A DNA stretch of 64,000 nucleotides. Origin: Populus alba (taxonomy: Eukaryota; Streptophyta; Magnoliopsida; Malpighiales; Salicaceae). Under the pieces are notes generated by a model. It did not search any database. It saw only the letters and a program-made list of their open reading frames with translations, and was not told the DNA's origin. The position numbers were made by a program, and so were the translations under genes. The stretch is from positions 6,145,501 through 6,209,500 of the forward strand of contig NC_133289.1 of the NCBI RefSeq assembly GCF_005239225.2, written 5' to 3'. Of the stretch, positions 61,501-64,000 are shown in pieces. Every line of letters begins with the position of its first letter. Positions within the stretch are counted from its first letter, which is position 1.

Positions 61501-61869
61501 AATCTTAAGATATGAAGGAGTTGGATTGCTGACAATTTATTTCTTCTCCATCTAGTTCTAACCATTCTGCAATCAATAATAGCATCAGATTAATTAGCAT
61601 TGCGAACAATAGCCAGTCTTCCAAGTTACTTGCAATTAGTGCTTGCGAATCAAAGCAACTATTGTCTCCTGCATTTCTTATTTGCTTCAAATTAAGTTGC
61701 AAATACTTGCTACGAATTCTAAGTTACATCAAGTTACAAGCGCACAAGGAGATCTTCTCAGTTATTGTAGCAATAAGAAACAATAGCATAAACAGAACAT
61801 GGAGAATATACAACATGATCAGATGATTCAGATGGATGATATCATGATATGGTTTGTCGACACCTGCAA

Positions 61870-64000
61870 TCAAGTCATCTTGAATGACGGGTGTGATTGC
61901 CATAAGACTTGTTCATCAAGCTTACTCAGCTTCTCATCATCGAGGCGCTTCCACGTACTGATCCTCTCCACCCCCATCCAGGACTTCTCACCCTTCTCAA
62001 GTTCTGCTAATATGATCCTTGCTCTACGTGGCCATCCGGCCTTTCCATAACCATGATACCCAAATCCTCCCCCGTAACAAAACCATATACCTTCTAAATT
62101 CCCACAAAAGTCATTGGTGTGATCATGGCCCACGAACACAGCCTTTACATCTCCCATGGATACAATGGTCTGTAAGACTCCTGAGTTCATTGATGAACAA
62201 GATACACGTTGCTGAAACTCGCCAACAATCTGTAGGTTGTATAGCTGCTGAATTTCTGGAATTGGGATATGGAAAAAAACCATTGCAGGGGGTATAGCAC
62301 AAACTGAAGCCTCTTCCAAGTGATTATTATCCTGCTTTTGGCCCTGTTAGTTTGTCGCCTGCAAAATGTTAACAAAGTCTAAATCTAGGAGGCCTCCCTT
62401 GTGGGATTTGGAATAAAACATGAAAAGTTGCAAGAGTTTATAGTATAGATAACTTAATACAGTTGCTTCTATCTCATCATAAAAAGATATGACTAACATT
62501 TGCAAATAAAATATAACTGAAGAACAAGCATTGTCTTAAAATATCAAAACTCATGGTTTGGTTTCACCCAGTTTTCTCAGTAGGTTATACCTGATATCCC
62601 TTAGAAACACTATGAATCCAACGAAGCTGAGATTCCTTAATCCATCCATAAGTTCGAATTCCTTGAACCACCTCTCTGTCTCCACTGTCAAGAAAGAAAA
62701 GATTGAGGACACTTCTGTTTGCCAAATGGGAACCTGGAGCACCATATACTCTGAGGTTATAATTACCAAATCCATCAATATTTTTTGTCACGTCTCCTTC
62801 AGCGGCGCTAGAGAGATCATCCACAGGTGGATTGGTTTGTGAGACTGAGTAATCCATCAAGGATATGAAAGACATTAATTCTTCTCGAGTCATTGTTGAT
62901 TCTTGGTCATGGTTTCCTAAAACTGCAGCCCATGGAAGTCCAGAATCCATGGCAGGACCAAAGGCACGAAGCAGAGATTCTGCAGCATCATGAGTGCTTG
63001 GTCCAAATATGTTATCTCCTAGTTACAAGAACTGAATTCAAGTTAGTGACTGAGATAAAAAAAAAAGGAAGAGAAGTGGATCTCCACCCTTCTATGCCGC
63101 GATTCAATTGTATACCCAATAGAAGAAGATCATAATTTCATTACCAAGTAGAAACAAGGAACAGAACCCATCCTCTAAACCGCTATGCCAGTCAAGAAAC
63201 AAGGCAAATTTCGCATATACCCGTCTTTGACCTTACTTCTCCCAGTCCCAAAACACAATTTTTATGCTCGAAACACCTCTCCAAAGTCTATATTCAATCT
63301 CTTCATAATCCTAACTACCATCAATAAACAAATTTATACTATCACAAGAAATTGCAATCTTTCCTTTTTATGTCGTTCGTCTATGTCTATGTCTATGTCT
63401 ATGTCTTAGTCTGTGACTATATGTCTACAGCCGAAGAAAGGAAATTTCACTATGATCAGAATCAATATAGTTTGGATCCACTGAAGCTGGAACAAGAATA
63501 CAAGCCATATTCAACCAATTTTAAAACAGGCATCACCATCTTCACCATGCAATATAAAAAGGTCTCTATATTCATGAACACAAAGCTATATTCTCAGCAG
63601 ATATCACATGAAAAAAAAGAAAGAAAAAAAAACCCCAAAAAATAGGAGTAAAAAGAATGAGCAGGGTACCTGTAAAAGCAATGAAATCAGGCTTCTCAGA
63701 TTGAATGATCCTCTTAAGAAAACGAGTGGTGTTCAAATCAGAACAGTAATCAAACACAGAAGCTAGCACATCTCTACACCGTGTCATCATCCCAGTTCCG
63801 TAATGCATATCAGCTACCTGTTAATTTTCACAGAGACCATTCTTGATCACAAAACAGTACAAGAAAGAAACTCAAAATTACAGCTAAAACATGAACAAGA
63901 ATAAAAAAGAATGGATGTCAAGGAAACAGAAAAGAACCTGAAGGATTTTGAAGGTGCCATCAGAATTGAACCTGAGAGGGAGATGTGGGGATTTCTTGAG
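61870..64000 (-). CDS. PAP28: PAP28-like metallophosphoesterase, copy 2, 5' partial
   Basis: Minus-strand exons: (64000)-63938, 63817-63670, 63018-62591 and 62343-61870 (TGA 61872-61870). Exons 2 and 3 have exactly the same lengths (148 and 428 bp) as copy 1 at 48882-51253, with the same phases and the same unusual last acceptor after TAACAG. Visible blocks are DMHYG, FTGDNIFG, GNHDQES, FFHIPIPE and GHDHTNDFCG, so metal ligands are kept and the GDxxY Tyr is again Phe. No stop or frameshift is present in the visible part. The C-terminus differs and is one codon longer (ends QSHPSFKMT). The N-terminal part of exon 1, including the start codon, lies beyond the right edge. A GTCTAT hexamer run (63379-63404) sits in the intron 63019-63669. 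Confidence 0.92.
63379..63404. repeat. GTCTAT hexanucleotide microsatellite in PAP28 copy 2 intron
   Basis: About four GTCTAT units with a partial fifth lie within the intron 63019-63669. Copy 1 has no such run in its matching intron. Confidence 0.85.

Larger units (their letters stand above)
59710..61869. other. ABCB upstream region and repeat DNA before PAP28 copy 2
   Basis: The first few hundred bases are the likely ABCB promoter. Then follow a 25-bp direct repeat (60310-60334 and 60353-60377), a MITE (60408-60605) and a tandem T-rich repeat (60920-61500). No gene is recognised here. Confidence 0.6.

Overview
This is a nuclear plant (eudicot) sequence. Genes are split by GT-AG introns, the DNA between them is AT-rich, and all recognisable proteins belong to plant families. 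Several short AT-rich repeats look like ones I associate with Populus and Salix (Salicaceae), so poplar or willow is my best guess, by recognition only. No operons, prophage, CRISPR arrays or bacterial genes were seen.

Layout. (1) 1-6779, + strand: the 3' nineteen exons of a TT9/GFS9-like gene (CLEC16A-like family, vacuolar/Golgi trafficking and flavonoid deposition), cut by the left window edge. (2) 10586-14615, - strand: a complete three-exon SMXL5-like gene (Clp-N protein, phloem development), convergent with TT9. (3) 14616-36393: a 21.8 kb gene-poor stretch with microsatellites, MITEs, T-rich dispersed repeats and a decayed Ty3/gypsy fragment near 32.6-33.7 kb. (4) 36394-39613, + strand: a complete two-exon TMK4/BARK1-like receptor kinase. 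(5) 44285-47090, - strand: an ABCB transporter pseudogene with a nonsense codon, a frameshift, a deletion of the second membrane domain and a missing 5' third. (6) 48882-51253, + strand: a complete four-exon PAP28-like metallophosphoesterase. (7) 54820-59709, - strand: an intact seven-exon ABCB transporter of 1238 residues. (8) 61870-64000, - strand: a second PAP28-like gene whose first exon runs off the right edge.

The right third is a duplicated ABCB plus PAP28 block. One ABCB copy has died, and the two PAP28 copies now face opposite ways. From memory of Arabidopsis locus names, SMXL5 neighbours PAP28 (At5g57130/At5g57140) and TT9 lies beside an ABCB cluster (At3g28345-At3g28430), so both neighbourhoods may be preserved here. 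The genes do not form one pathway; shared themes are membrane trafficking, auxin signalling or transport, and vascular development.

I did not find a clearly new biological system. The most useful second-look items are the ABCB/PAP28 duplication, the odd first ATP site of the intact ABCB, two MITEs with perfect 8-bp target duplications, several tandem or dispersed repeat families, and an unidentified small open frame at 18.7 kb. All exon limits were read by eye and checked for phase; nothing was searched against a database.
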